From: Eubacterium sp. UBA3782
GTDB taxonomy: Bacteria > Bacillota > Clostridia > Lachnospirales > Lachnospiraceae
NCBI GenBank assembly: GCA_002368795.1
Contig: DFFG01000020.1
Coordinates: 1 to 46,949 of the forward strand
DNA length: 46,949 nt
Reading direction: 5' to 3'
The position numbers and the translations under genes are program-made. How positions within the stretch are numbered: the stretch's first letter is position 1; each line of letters opens with the position of its first letter. The notes beneath the pieces were generated by a model, which was not told the origin of the DNA, made no database searches, and saw only the letters and a program-made list of their open reading frames with translations. Positions 8,549-16,307 of this stretch are shown here, piece by piece.

Positions 8549-9949
8549 TCAGCCGTCCAGCCCCGTATCTGCGGCATGCACGATGCCGTTCTCATCGATC
8601 TCGATGCCCGGCGAGATGGCTTCCAGCTGGCCGAAGATCCGCTCCCGCCAGTCTTCCGTGTCTGCGAAGTAGGTGTGCATGCCGGTCTGTGTGCCGGGAT
8701 GCAGGATGACCTGTACATCGGTATCTGCCATATCCGGCTTCTCTCCCGGCTTTCCCTGCCAGGTGAGCTGCACCTCTGCCACGACCGTATCGATGTCGTA
8801 TTCGTCAAACCAGAAATTTCCCAGACTGTACAGGATCGGCTTTCCATTGTAGTATTCCAGTCCCTGCAGAATGTGGGGATGGGCGCCGATCACGATATCC
8901 GCCCCGGCGTCGATATAGGCGCGGGCGCTGGATGTCTGCTTTTCCTGCAGGATCGTTGTGTGTTCGTCACCCCAATGCGGCAGGACGACAACAAAGTCAG
9001 CCCTCTCTCTGGCCTTTTGGATGACCTCGAGAATATGCGCGTCATCGTAGCACCACAGGATGCCCGGTTCGGTCTCCGTGGCCTCCATGGTGTAGATCAG
9101 TCCGGGATACTCTGCGCAGGAGGCAGCCACGTAGGCGATCGTTACGTCTCCTGCCTCCATCAGCACCGGTTCCATCGCCTGTTCCAGATCCCAGCCTGCG
9201 CCAACATATGGGATCCCGGCGTTTTCCAGCGTCTCCAGGGTATCCCGAAAGCCATCGATGCCGGTATCAAAGGTGTGGTTGTTGGCCAGACCCACGATAT
9301 CCACGCCCATATCGTGGAGATAGTTCACATGCTCCGGTGATCCCCAGAAGGTATACATCTTTCCGGGAAGCGGCTCGCCATAGTCTGTATACACAAACTC
9401 GTTGTTGATCCACATCAGATCCATGCGCTGCATCAGATCCAGATACGCGCGGTCGATCCCGTCTGCGATATCCTCGGAGCCCAGGGCCGCCAGGTACTGC
9501 ATCGGAGAATAATTGTCGCCAAAGCAGATGTCCCCGGCAAATCCGAGGGATACCTGTATCGTCTTTACCTGTTCCTCCGGAGAGATCGCTTCCGCTACGA
9601 GGGCACCCTCCGGCAGGGAAGAAGCACTCTCTGCTGCCGCTTCGTCCTCCGTGGACATGTTCTCTCCTGCTGCTCCTGCCTCAGCTGACACGCTGTTCCC
9701 TGCTGCAGAACCGGCAGAAGAACCATCTGCCGCAAGGCTGCCCTGACCGGCAGGATCTTCCTGCATGCCATTCTGTGCTTCTGTGCCTGCCGCCGATCCG
9801 GTATTGTCTGCACTTCCCGCTTCTGTCACGGCTGTGTCCGTTCCCTGCCCGGCTGGTTCAGCCGCAGTGCAGCCAGACGCTGCCATGCATATGCCGGCAA
9901 GCAGCAGGGCTGCCCATTGTTTTGTCTTCCACGTCATCCAGCGGTTCAC
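8549..9949 (-). CDS. CapA-family lipoprotein (metallophosphatase fold)
   Basis: A 466-residue protein of the PGA_cap/CapA family, named after poly-gamma-glutamate capsule synthesis but also found in many non-capsule contexts. Visible motifs are FAGDICFGDN, GLANNHTFDTG, VVLPHWGDEHTT and IGAHPHILQG, the metal-site signatures of the family. The start is GTG at 9949, with GGAGG 8 nt upstream and only 16 bp after the flavodoxin stop. The N-terminus is a lipoprotein signal (ALLLAGICMAASGC, Cys27), followed by about 100 residues of Ala/Ser/Glu-rich linker. It should therefore be an outer-face lipoprotein. It is last in an apparent DUF362-flavodoxin-CapA run. No capsule genes are nearby, so substrate and role are open. 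Confidence 0.85.
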   Translation of the reverse strand: MNRWMTWKTKQWAALLLAGICMAASGCTAAEPAGQGTDTAVTEAGSADNTGSAAGTEAQNGMQEDPAGQGSLAADGSSAGSAAGNSVSAEAGAAGENMSTEDEAAAESASSLPEGALVAEAISPEEQVKTIQVSLGFAGDICFGDNYSPMQYLAALGSEDIADGIDRAYLDLMQRMDLMWINNEFVYTDYGEPLPGKMYTFWGSPEHVNYLHDMGVDIVGLANNHTFDTGIDGFRDTLETLENAGIPYVGAGWDLEQAMEPVLMEAGDVTIAYVAASCAEYPGLIYTMEATETEPGILWCYDDAHILEVIQKARERADFVVVLPHWGDEHTTILQEKQTSSARAYIDAGADIVIGAHPHILQGLEYYNGKPILYSLGNFWFDEYDIDTVVAEVQLTWQGKPGEKPDMADTDVQVILHPGTQTGMHTYFADTEDWRERIFGQLEAISPGIEIDENGIVHAADTGLDG

Positions 9950-9965
9950 CTGTATCTCCTCCAGA

Positions 9966-10430
9966 TCATGCGTCCTGAAGCTTCTTTGCCCAGTCGACCA
10001 GCTCATCTGCCGTCCGGACCAGCTTTGCGTCCACCACAGTGCCGCAGGTATAGGGCTGCAGCTTTTCCATGGTCTTGCCGATGCCGTCTCCGCCGGAGGT
10101 GGCAAAGGCTGCCGTCTTCTTTCCTCTCCAGTCGTACTCCTTGCAGAAGGTATTCACCACATTTGGCGCTGCCCGGTACCAGATCGGGAAGCCGAGGAGG
10201 ACCAGCTCGTAGTCTTCAAAGTTCTCGACACGGCCGATGACCGGAACATCCTTGTTTCCGAACTTTTCCCGGTTGCAGCGGGCCATCGGATTCATATAGC
10301 TGATATCCTCCGCTGTGTAGGGTCTTTCCGGCTCGATGACAAACAGATCCGCACCGATCCGGTCCGCCAGCTCCTTTGCGAGTTTTTCCGTTGCGCCTTC
10401 CGCGCTGAAATAGGCCACCAGTGTCTTCAT
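9966..10430 (-). CDS. Flavodoxin
   Basis: A 154-residue flavodoxin-like protein (flavodoxin_4 type). The N-terminus VAYFSAEGATEKLAKELA carries the phosphate-binding loop for FMN after the first beta strand. LLGFPIWYRAAPN (about 79-91) and AFATSGGDGIGKT (about 108-120) match the other flavin-binding loops. The full length suits a stand-alone electron carrier or NAD(P)H-quinone-type flavoprotein in the cytoplasm. It stops 16 bp before the CapA gene and lies downstream of DUF362 in the same direction, so the three are probably co-transcribed. The partner enzyme cannot be told from the sequence. Confidence 0.9.
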   Translation of the reverse strand: MKTLVAYFSAEGATEKLAKELADRIGADLFVIEPERPYTAEDISYMNPMARCNREKFGNKDVPVIGRVENFEDYELVLLGFPIWYRAAPNVVNTFCKEYDWRGKKTAAFATSGGDGIGKTMEKLQPYTCGTVVDAKLVRTADELVDWAKKLQDA

Positions 10431-10484
10431 CGTTTCTTCCTCCTCTCGCTTTGAGATTTCTTTCCGCAGAATCTTCTTTTTAAA

Positions 10485-11597
10485 TCAGCAGCTTCCATTT
10501 TCGCTGCTGATTATATACGCCTTCAGCTCCCGGTAGATCTGATCCTCCACCGGCGGGCACCCCTTGATGCAGAAATCGAAGCCAGAGGTACAGCTGCCGA
10601 CGCCGACCTTCCCCGTCTTTTTCTTCCAGCCCTGGCCGATGCAGATCCGCTCCGTCAGCCTGTCCAGAAGCCCTTCGCTTTTCAGTCTGTCCAGCGCCGG
10701 GATCAGATATCCGTAGCAGGCACTGCAGGAATCCACTTCCTCCACCGCATCCTGAAGGGCTACGATCTTCCGTTCTCTGGGAAGCTCCTCCTCGCTGTGC
10801 TCTTCGCCCACGGTTCGGATCTCTGCTGCGGCAAGCTCCATGCTGCCGGATCCCAGGGCCGCCGCCATGGGAATATAGGGGACCGTCTGGGGATCGATAT
10901 GCATGAGATGGCAGACAAAGGTATCCACCAGCACCGGATCCCTGCCGGCCATGATGCAGTTCCTGACCACCGGATTTCCGCCATCCTCAAAGTCCAGATC
11001 GCCGCAGATATGATCGACCACGATAAAATCCTGCCGGATCCCGCAGGACAGATGGGCGATCGGCTTGTGCAGACCCATGGAGTGGAAATGACGCTTCTCC
11101 TTGTTTGGGATCAGCCCCTTCATATTTTTCAGCGCGCAGGTGACCTTTGTCTGGCAATGGCCCTTCATGACCGGCACATTGATCAGGAAATCAAAGGTGT
11201 CCACACAGTCACAGAGCAGGAGTTCCATCCCGCCGCAGTCCACGTTGTGACTGCCATCCTTCTGGGTGTCAATGATAGGAACGCCGTACTGCTCCGACAG
11301 AGCATAATATCCGCACAGCTGCAGGGCTTCCCCTGTCTTGTCCCCTACCCAGGAGCCCTCCGCGATCACCAGATTCCGGAAACCCTCTGCCTGCAGGTAT
11401 TCAATGATCCCGGCGACGATCTCCGGGTGTGTGGTCGCCCCCCAGGATGCCTCGGATGCCGATACCAGGTTTGGCTTGATGCCGATCCTGGCCTCGCGCG
11501 AGGGAATCAGGGATGCCAGATCTGCCTCCTTCAGGAGCTGCAGCGTATTTGCCTTAAAGTCTGTTCCGTAGATACGGAGGATCTCATTTTTCTCCAT
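10485..11597 (-). CDS. DUF362-domain protein
   Basis: A 370-residue protein with the DUF362 layout: IGIKPNLVSASEASWGATTHPEIVAGII near the N-terminus, a central VMKGHCQTKVTCALKNMKG segment, and a cysteine-containing C-terminus (SCSACYGY; SCTSGFDFCIKGC). The cysteines could bind metal or an Fe-S cluster, but the usual ferredoxin CxxCxxCxxxCP pattern is absent. I chose the ATG at 11597, with GGAGG 6 nt upstream; a longer in-frame start at 11732 has none. It probably heads the DUF362-flavodoxin-CapA transcript. A redox role with the flavodoxin is an inference from proximity only. Confidence 0.8.
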   Translation of the reverse strand: MEKNEILRIYGTDFKANTLQLLKEADLASLIPSREARIGIKPNLVSASEASWGATTHPEIVAGIIEYLQAEGFRNLVIAEGSWVGDKTGEALQLCGYYALSEQYGVPIIDTQKDGSHNVDCGGMELLLCDCVDTFDFLINVPVMKGHCQTKVTCALKNMKGLIPNKEKRHFHSMGLHKPIAHLSCGIRQDFIVVDHICGDLDFEDGGNPVVRNCIMAGRDPVLVDTFVCHLMHIDPQTVPYIPMAAALGSGSMELAAAEIRTVGEEHSEEELPRERKIVALQDAVEEVDSCSACYGYLIPALDRLKSEGLLDRLTERICIGQGWKKKTGKVGVGSCTSGFDFCIKGCPPVEDQIYRELKAYIISSENGSC

Positions 11598-11743
11598 TTC
11601 TTTCCTCCCTGGAGCATATATGCCAGAGGGGAGGCATGCCTCCCTGTCCGGTCCATCTGAAACAGCGATGCACGCTGGACAGGAAGACAGCTTCCCCCGC
11701 TTCCGGTGTACTATTCTTTTCTTATCAACCAAAGATCTGGATC

Positions 11744-13240
11744 TTAATAGAAGATCACGATCGCCATGCCCGGCTGAATGTTTTCATAGATCGTCTTCGC
11801 AACAGACGGCGGCAGATTGATGCAGCCATGCGAGCCGTTGTAGGTATAGATATTGCCGCCGAAGGCCGGCTGCCAGGAGGCGTCATGCAAACCCTGTCCC
11901 TCAAAGAAGGGCATCCAGTACTGCACCTCCGTCTCATAATCGTCGTTGGGATCACCGGTTTCCTCGGCATTTTCGCCCCGCAGGATGGACGGGCTCTCCT
12001 TGAAGGCCAGCGGGAATACACCGACCTGTGTCCCCTTATCCTTTGAGATATCACCGGAGATAAAATCACTTTCCACGATCAGCTGACCATTGATATAGAA
12101 CCAGAGGTGCTGTCTTGTCAGGTCGCACTCGACATACGTCCCTGCCAGATCATCCCTGCCGTTCCGCGCATAAAAATATGGATTGCCATAGCTGTTGGTC
12201 CGGATGTACTGCGGCTCCCGGACGGTGGCGTCCTTGGACTCGATATTCGCCTTCAGCGTGCTTTCCTCGGCCTCCTCATCGATGGTATAGCCATATTCAT
12301 TCAGGCCAGGCTCGAAGTTGACGGTTTCGCCATTGGTATTGACAAAGGTCCTGGCGTGATGCCAGGTATTGTAATCCTCCGCCAGCTGGTCCACGTACGC
12401 GGCAATCGCACCCTCATCGATGGTGACATTGAATTCGTCATCGATATGCAGCCAGTCCTTTATCGTGGAATAATCCAGCACCTGCTCCTCGCTGCCAAAC
12501 TGGTAGGTGATCTTTACATTTTCATACTCAGCCAGACGAAGCTCCTTGTTCTTCTGCAGGGCTTCCGCCTCCAGCTCAGCCATATTGTCTTTTGGCGGCA
12601 CAGAGGTATATACCTCCTGGGGGATCGCCATCTCTATGCTTTCCTTCGGCCCCTCAGCTAGCGACGCATCGATGGTATCCTTGACAAACGTCTGCAGCTT
12701 TGCATCGTCGATGCAGTTGCCCTCGGAACCTTCCGTGACGAAATACAGCTGCTTCTCTTCATCAAACTTCATTTCCGGATCCACTGTCTCGACCCTGGGG
12801 ACCGGCAGCGCTTCTGCCTTTACAAAGCTCTCCAGGACGCTCTCGTCAAACTGATACCGGGTAGAGCTCTGGATCTCGTCGCCGTTCCGGAGCACACGGA
12901 ATACCGTAAAGATGTCTTTCTTCTGGGCGGCCATCCGCTTTTCCAGCATGCTAAGCACCGCTTCCCGGTCAAAGGTATAACCAAACTGCTCCAGGGTGCC
13001 GGAGATTGCCGGCTCACCGTTCTCACGGATCAGAACCACCGTTACATTCTTCTCCTGCTCTCTGGTCACGATATCCGCGGCGGCCTCTGCCGAGAGTCCG
13101 GCAATATCTGTCCCGTTGAGGATCGTTCCCTTCAGGAAGCCCTCCTGCTGCCGGAACCCGTTCAGATACATATAGCCGCCTCCGGCCGCTCCGGCACCTA
13201 AAAGTAAGATCACAAGAATCGCAATAAGCGCTTTTTTCAT
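11744..13240 (-). CDS. L,D-transpeptidase (YkuD domain), membrane-anchored
   Basis: A 498-residue protein. One N-terminal helix (about 5-25) serves as signal anchor. The middle contains the domain typical of clostridial L,D-transpeptidases (PG_binding_4-like; ILNGTDIAGLSAEAAADIV and a second copy). The C-terminal YkuD domain ends in NGSHGCINLPP with catalytic Cys473, and YEC/WMPFFEGQGLHDASW matches the substrate-cleft region. It forms 3-3 cross-links or attaches proteins in the cell wall, outside the membrane. An AGGA SD lies 5 nt before the ATG, directly beside a 20-bp inverted repeat at 13251-13270. No co-transcribed neighbour is evident. Confidence 0.92.
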   Translation of the reverse strand: MKKALIAILVILLLGAGAAGGGYMYLNGFRQQEGFLKGTILNGTDIAGLSAEAAADIVTREQEKNVTVVLIRENGEPAISGTLEQFGYTFDREAVLSMLEKRMAAQKKDIFTVFRVLRNGDEIQSSTRYQFDESVLESFVKAEALPVPRVETVDPEMKFDEEKQLYFVTEGSEGNCIDDAKLQTFVKDTIDASLAEGPKESIEMAIPQEVYTSVPPKDNMAELEAEALQKNKELRLAEYENVKITYQFGSEEQVLDYSTIKDWLHIDDEFNVTIDEGAIAAYVDQLAEDYNTWHHARTFVNTNGETVNFEPGLNEYGYTIDEEAEESTLKANIESKDATVREPQYIRTNSYGNPYFYARNGRDDLAGTYVECDLTRQHLWFYINGQLIVESDFISGDISKDKGTQVGVFPLAFKESPSILRGENAEETGDPNDDYETEVQYWMPFFEGQGLHDASWQPAFGGNIYTYNGSHGCINLPPSVAKTIYENIQPGMAIVIFY

Positions 13241-13250
13241 ATATTCCTAA

Positions 13251-13270
13251 CATGCAGCATGTGCTGCATG
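13251..13270 (-). promoter_or_regulatory. Inverted repeat just upstream of the L,D-transpeptidase RBS
   Basis: CATGCAGCA and TGCTGCATG are perfect 9-bp arms with a 2-bp gap, ending 10 bp before the start codon and abutting the SD. It could be an operator or an RNA hairpin that limits ribosome access. The rest of 13271-13528 shows no gene that I can support. Confidence 0.4.
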
Positions 13271-13528
13271 ACTCCTTTCTCTGTCATACGCCAGCCATAC
13301 AGCGGCCATGTCATCGGCTGCCGCGCACCTGACGTTTCTCTCATCATATCACTTCCGCACCGGTTCCGCCAGATGTTCCACAGGCAGATCATTCCTGCGG
13401 AATTTACAGCGTCCGCCTGGCAGGCGCATCCACGCACTGGTCACGCCCTGCCTGCCACGCTCTCTGCCACGGATCCGGATCCCAGCCAAAAGCAATCCTG
13501 CATAAATTGCACGTTTCACAGTCTGCGC

Positions 13529-13572
13529 AAAAAAGCAGACAGCAATGCCATTCACATGACACCACTGTCTGC
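13529..13572 (-). terminator. Terminator of the DUF975 gene
   Basis: Read on the minus strand, GCAGACAG (13572-13565 side) pairs with CTGTCTGC (13542-13535 side) and is followed by six T (13534-13529). It lies 47 bp beyond the DUF975 stop. Confidence 0.7.
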
Positions 13573-13618
13573 CTGTATTCCGCTGCGATCCAGGTCCTCT
13601 GCCTGAATGCTCCTGTCC

Positions 13619-14293
13619 TCAGCCGTTTTGCATCTGGCGGTATAGATCCTCTTTTGCCTCCAGATAGAACTGAGCCTCTGCCTGGGACACATAGGGTTCC
13701 GTATAGAGGACATTCACAATACCGAACGTGATCGCCCCGAGGAAATACCAGCCGATAAACGAGAGATGCAGACAGAACAGCTGCATCTTTTTGCCGTTCA
13801 TCAGCTGCCTGCTGCGGGCAAAGGCCTCCTGCCGGGAAAGTCCCGGATAATCGGCAAGCAGATAGGGGATCATCGAATACTCCAGAGCCTTGATGATGCC
13901 AGGAATGACAAAAAGCAGTGCCCACAGGAATATGAAAAGATAACGCAGACCCATGGTGACCAGATTGTTGCCGTAATTCTCCTTAAACCCGGAGAACAGC
14001 TCCATAAACTCCGGCTGACCGGCTCTGCTGCCGTTTTTGATCAGGAACGAACTGAGTCCTACGGTAAGGATATTGCCGATGAAGATCGTATAAAAGAATG
14101 AAAATGTACTCAGATTGGTACTGATCGTGCCTGGCTCCGTATGCATCATCTCCTGGAGCGCATTGGTAAATGCAGTGTATTCCACCGTAATCATCAGCAC
14201 GATACTGGCTACAACACAAACACCAACAGTCGTCCAGTAATTGGATTTGAATTTCTGCTTCGCAATTGATTTGATATTCGCATTCGTCTCCAT
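13619..14293 (-). CDS. DUF975-family integral membrane protein
   Basis: A 224-residue membrane protein with about five hydrophobic segments, including VGVCVVASIVLMITV, FSFFYTIFIGNILTVGL, LRYLFIFLWALLFVIPGII and LHLSFIGWYFLGAITFGIV. The N-terminal NIKSIAKQKFKSNYW, the central GFKENYG and the FARSRQLMNGKK loop are hallmarks of DUF975, a common Firmicute family of unknown function. Members are often near stress or envelope genes. The gene stands alone with its own terminator. Upstream, 14294-14591 holds small hairpins (GCACTC...GAGTGC near 14330; ATGAGAC...GTCTCAT near 14381-14412) but no gene. Confidence 0.88.
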   Translation of the reverse strand: METNANIKSIAKQKFKSNYWTTVGVCVVASIVLMITVEYTAFTNALQEMMHTEPGTISTNLSTFSFFYTIFIGNILTVGLSSFLIKNGSRAGQPEFMELFSGFKENYGNNLVTMGLRYLFIFLWALLFVIPGIIKALEYSMIPYLLADYPGLSRQEAFARSRQLMNGKKMQLFCLHLSFIGWYFLGAITFGIVNVLYTEPYVSQAEAQFYLEAKEDLYRQMQNG

Positions 14294-14591
14294 ATTACAT
14301 CCCTTTCTTTATTATGGCCTGCACTCTTTGCAGAGTGCCGTTTCGCATGCAGCACCTATCCTGTCTGCCATGCAAAAACGAATATGAGACCACCACAGTG
14401 CGGGCAGTCTCATGTCCTGTCAGGATGATTTTACATCACATCGCTATTCATTTCAATCGTTTCGGGCAGATTTCGGCAGTACCTTTCCTGTGCCGTTTAT
14501 CCATTGCTTTTATCTTAAGGAGAATACAGGCATCCTGCACTTAGCCGCTCCTGTCATCAGCCATGTCTGTTTCGGAACAGAGAAGCGGCCG

Positions 14592-14903
14592 TCAGTCCAG
14601 ATGAAATACCATGTCAAGATCTGTACAGACCGGGCTGTTGTCCGGGTTCGTCTCCATGATATCTGCCATGTAATCCCACCATTTCCGGTTTATCTCCGTA
14701 TCGGCGGTCTCTGCCCAGCGGCTCTCGTCCTCGATCTCGATATATGCAAACAGTGTGCGCGTCTCCTTGTCCAGAAAGATCGAATATGCATGGCCGCCAT
14801 GGCTGTGGATGAGTTCCTTCATCTCCGGCCAGAGCAGGTTATGTCTTCTCTCGTATTCTTTTTCCTGTCCCTCATAGACCGTCATTTTAAATGCTTTGAT
14901 CAT
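14592..14903 (-). CDS. rhaM: L-rhamnose mutarotase
   Basis: A 103-residue protein of the RhaM family, which interconverts alpha- and beta-L-rhamnose in the cytoplasm before isomerisation. The motif YERRHNLLWPEM places His21 where the catalytic His of E. coli RhaM lies. NRKWWDYMADIMETNPDNSPV carries the conserved tryptophan pair and the C-terminal loop. Length is that of the family. It is third in a minus-strand series (isomerase, binding protein, mutarotase) opposite an AraC activator. A strong intercistronic hairpin (14929-14958) separates it from the binding-protein gene and may alter relative expression. Confidence 0.92.
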   Translation of the reverse strand: MIKAFKMTVYEGQEKEYERRHNLLWPEMKELIHSHGGHAYSIFLDKETRTLFAYIEIEDESRWAETADTEINRKWWDYMADIMETNPDNSPVCTDLDMVFHLD

Positions 14904-14928
14904 GTTATCTACTCCTTACATGCAGACA

Positions 14929-14958
14929 GGGCAGAAGGTCTTCTCCTCCCTTCTGCCC
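14929..14958 (-). other. Intercistronic hairpin between binding protein and rhaM
   Basis: GGGCAGAAGG (14929-14938) pairs perfectly with CCTTCTGCCC (14949-14958), loop 10 nt, no T-tract. It is more likely a stability or attenuation element than a full terminator. Confidence 0.5.
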
Positions 14959-15087
14959 CTCCTTTAGTGGGAAACTAAAAGTATATTTCTCAATGTATGC
15001 AGCTGGCCTGAAAAACACGCAGGGAATCAGAACTCTTTAAGAAGTCCCTGGCTTTACAGTGCACCCTGCATGCACAGAGCACCTGGA

Positions 15088-16215
15088 TCAATAGACATCC
15101 TTCCAGTCGTTGATATTCTCGGGATTGAACTCAAACGGAGGTCCAAGGATGATCTCGGTTCCGCCGTCAGATGCCTCGACGATGGTATACTCACCCATAT
15201 CGCCTGCAGTGAAGGTCTCACCTGCAGCACCGGTGATCTCACCGTTTACAAGGGCGATGGATGTGTAAGCGCCAAGACGGCCGACATCGATCGGGTTCCA
15301 CAGGAACATGTACGGGCAGGAATGTGCTTCGTCATCACCGATATACTCTGCCATCTCAGAGGGAAGGCCAAGGCCGGTAAGCTTGACAGAGGTTCCCTGA
15401 TCCTGAAGGACCTTGGCAGCAGCGGCGATACCTACGGTCGTCGGTGCGCAGATGACCTTCAGATCCGGATACTTGGACAGAAGAGCCTGGGTCTGATCGG
15501 TAGACTTCTGGGGCTCATCATCGCCGTATGCGATCTCTACAAGCTCCAGCGCAGCATATTTCTCATCAGCCTCAACGATCGTCTTCATAGCCTCGATCCA
15601 TGCGTTCTGGTTGGCAGCCTGAGATGTGGCAGACAGGATCGCCCACTGGCCCTCGCCGCCTGCAAGATCATAGACAGCGTCTACCAGCGCCTGGCCGATC
15701 TCCATCGTGCCGGCCTGATTGACAAATGTCGCACGGCTGTCTGCGTTAACCTTGGAATCCAGGCAGGATACCTTGATGCCTGCATCCATTGCCTGCTGCA
15801 GTGTAGCCTGCAGAGCATTTTCATCGTTTGCTGCAAGGCAGATGGAATCTACGCCCTGAGAGATCAGTGAGTTGATGACAGAGATCTGTGCATCTGCTGT
15901 TGCCGTCTCCGGCTGCTGGATGATGCAGGTGCCGCCGTTCGCTTCAATGACCTCCTTGAAACCGGATGCCTCTCGCTCATTGTAGGGGTTTCCTGCCGAC
16001 TTGGTGATGATTGCATAGGTATGACCCGCAGCGATGCCGCCTTCAGCAGCATCTCCTGCTTCCTCTGCCGCTGCTTCGCTCGCTGCCGCCGTCTCCTGTG
16101 CCGCAGAGGCGGATGCTGCAGCCTCAGTCTCGGATGCGGATGAGCCGCCGCAGCCTGCCAGAAGCCCTGCTGTCATCACAGCTGTAAGCATTACACTTAC
16201 CATTCTCTTCTTCAT
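15088..16215 (-). CDS. Rhamnose-type ABC transporter substrate-binding lipoprotein
   Basis: A 375-residue periplasmic-binding-protein-like lipoprotein. The signal MKKRMVSVMLTAVMTAGLLAGC ends at lipidated Cys22 and an Ala/Ser/Glu linker follows. The fold is the sugar-binding type I (RbsB/RhaS-like): ITKSAGNPYNEREASGF, ISQGVDSICLAANDENAL, WAILSATSQAANQNAWIEAM and the C-terminal LGPPFEFNPENINDWKDVY, which I recognise from rhamnose-binding proteins. It sits outside the membrane and should hand L-rhamnose or a related sugar to a permease. Neither the permease nor the ATPase is in the window, which is unusual. The mutarotase and isomerase neighbours support a 6-deoxysugar. Confidence 0.85.
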   Translation of the reverse strand: MKKRMVSVMLTAVMTAGLLAGCGGSSASETEAAASASAAQETAAASEAAAEEAGDAAEGGIAAGHTYAIITKSAGNPYNEREASGFKEVIEANGGTCIIQQPETATADAQISVINSLISQGVDSICLAANDENALQATLQQAMDAGIKVSCLDSKVNADSRATFVNQAGTMEIGQALVDAVYDLAGGEGQWAILSATSQAANQNAWIEAMKTIVEADEKYAALELVEIAYGDDEPQKSTDQTQALLSKYPDLKVICAPTTVGIAAAAKVLQDQGTSVKLTGLGLPSEMAEYIGDDEAHSCPYMFLWNPIDVGRLGAYTSIALVNGEITGAAGETFTAGDMGEYTIVEASDGGTEIILGPPFEFNPENINDWKDVY

Positions 16216-16307
16216 CGTGTTTCCTCCTTTAAATTAATTGTATTGCATGATGCCCCATTCTGGGCCTTATGCTCTTACGTGCGCTTCTTTCCCTGCCGCT
16301 CCTGCCA

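Noticed and set aside
13259..13606. Open frames on both strands upstream of the L,D-transpeptidase
   Set aside because: No SD, no domain, and a terminator hairpin of the neighbouring gene lies within the frame.
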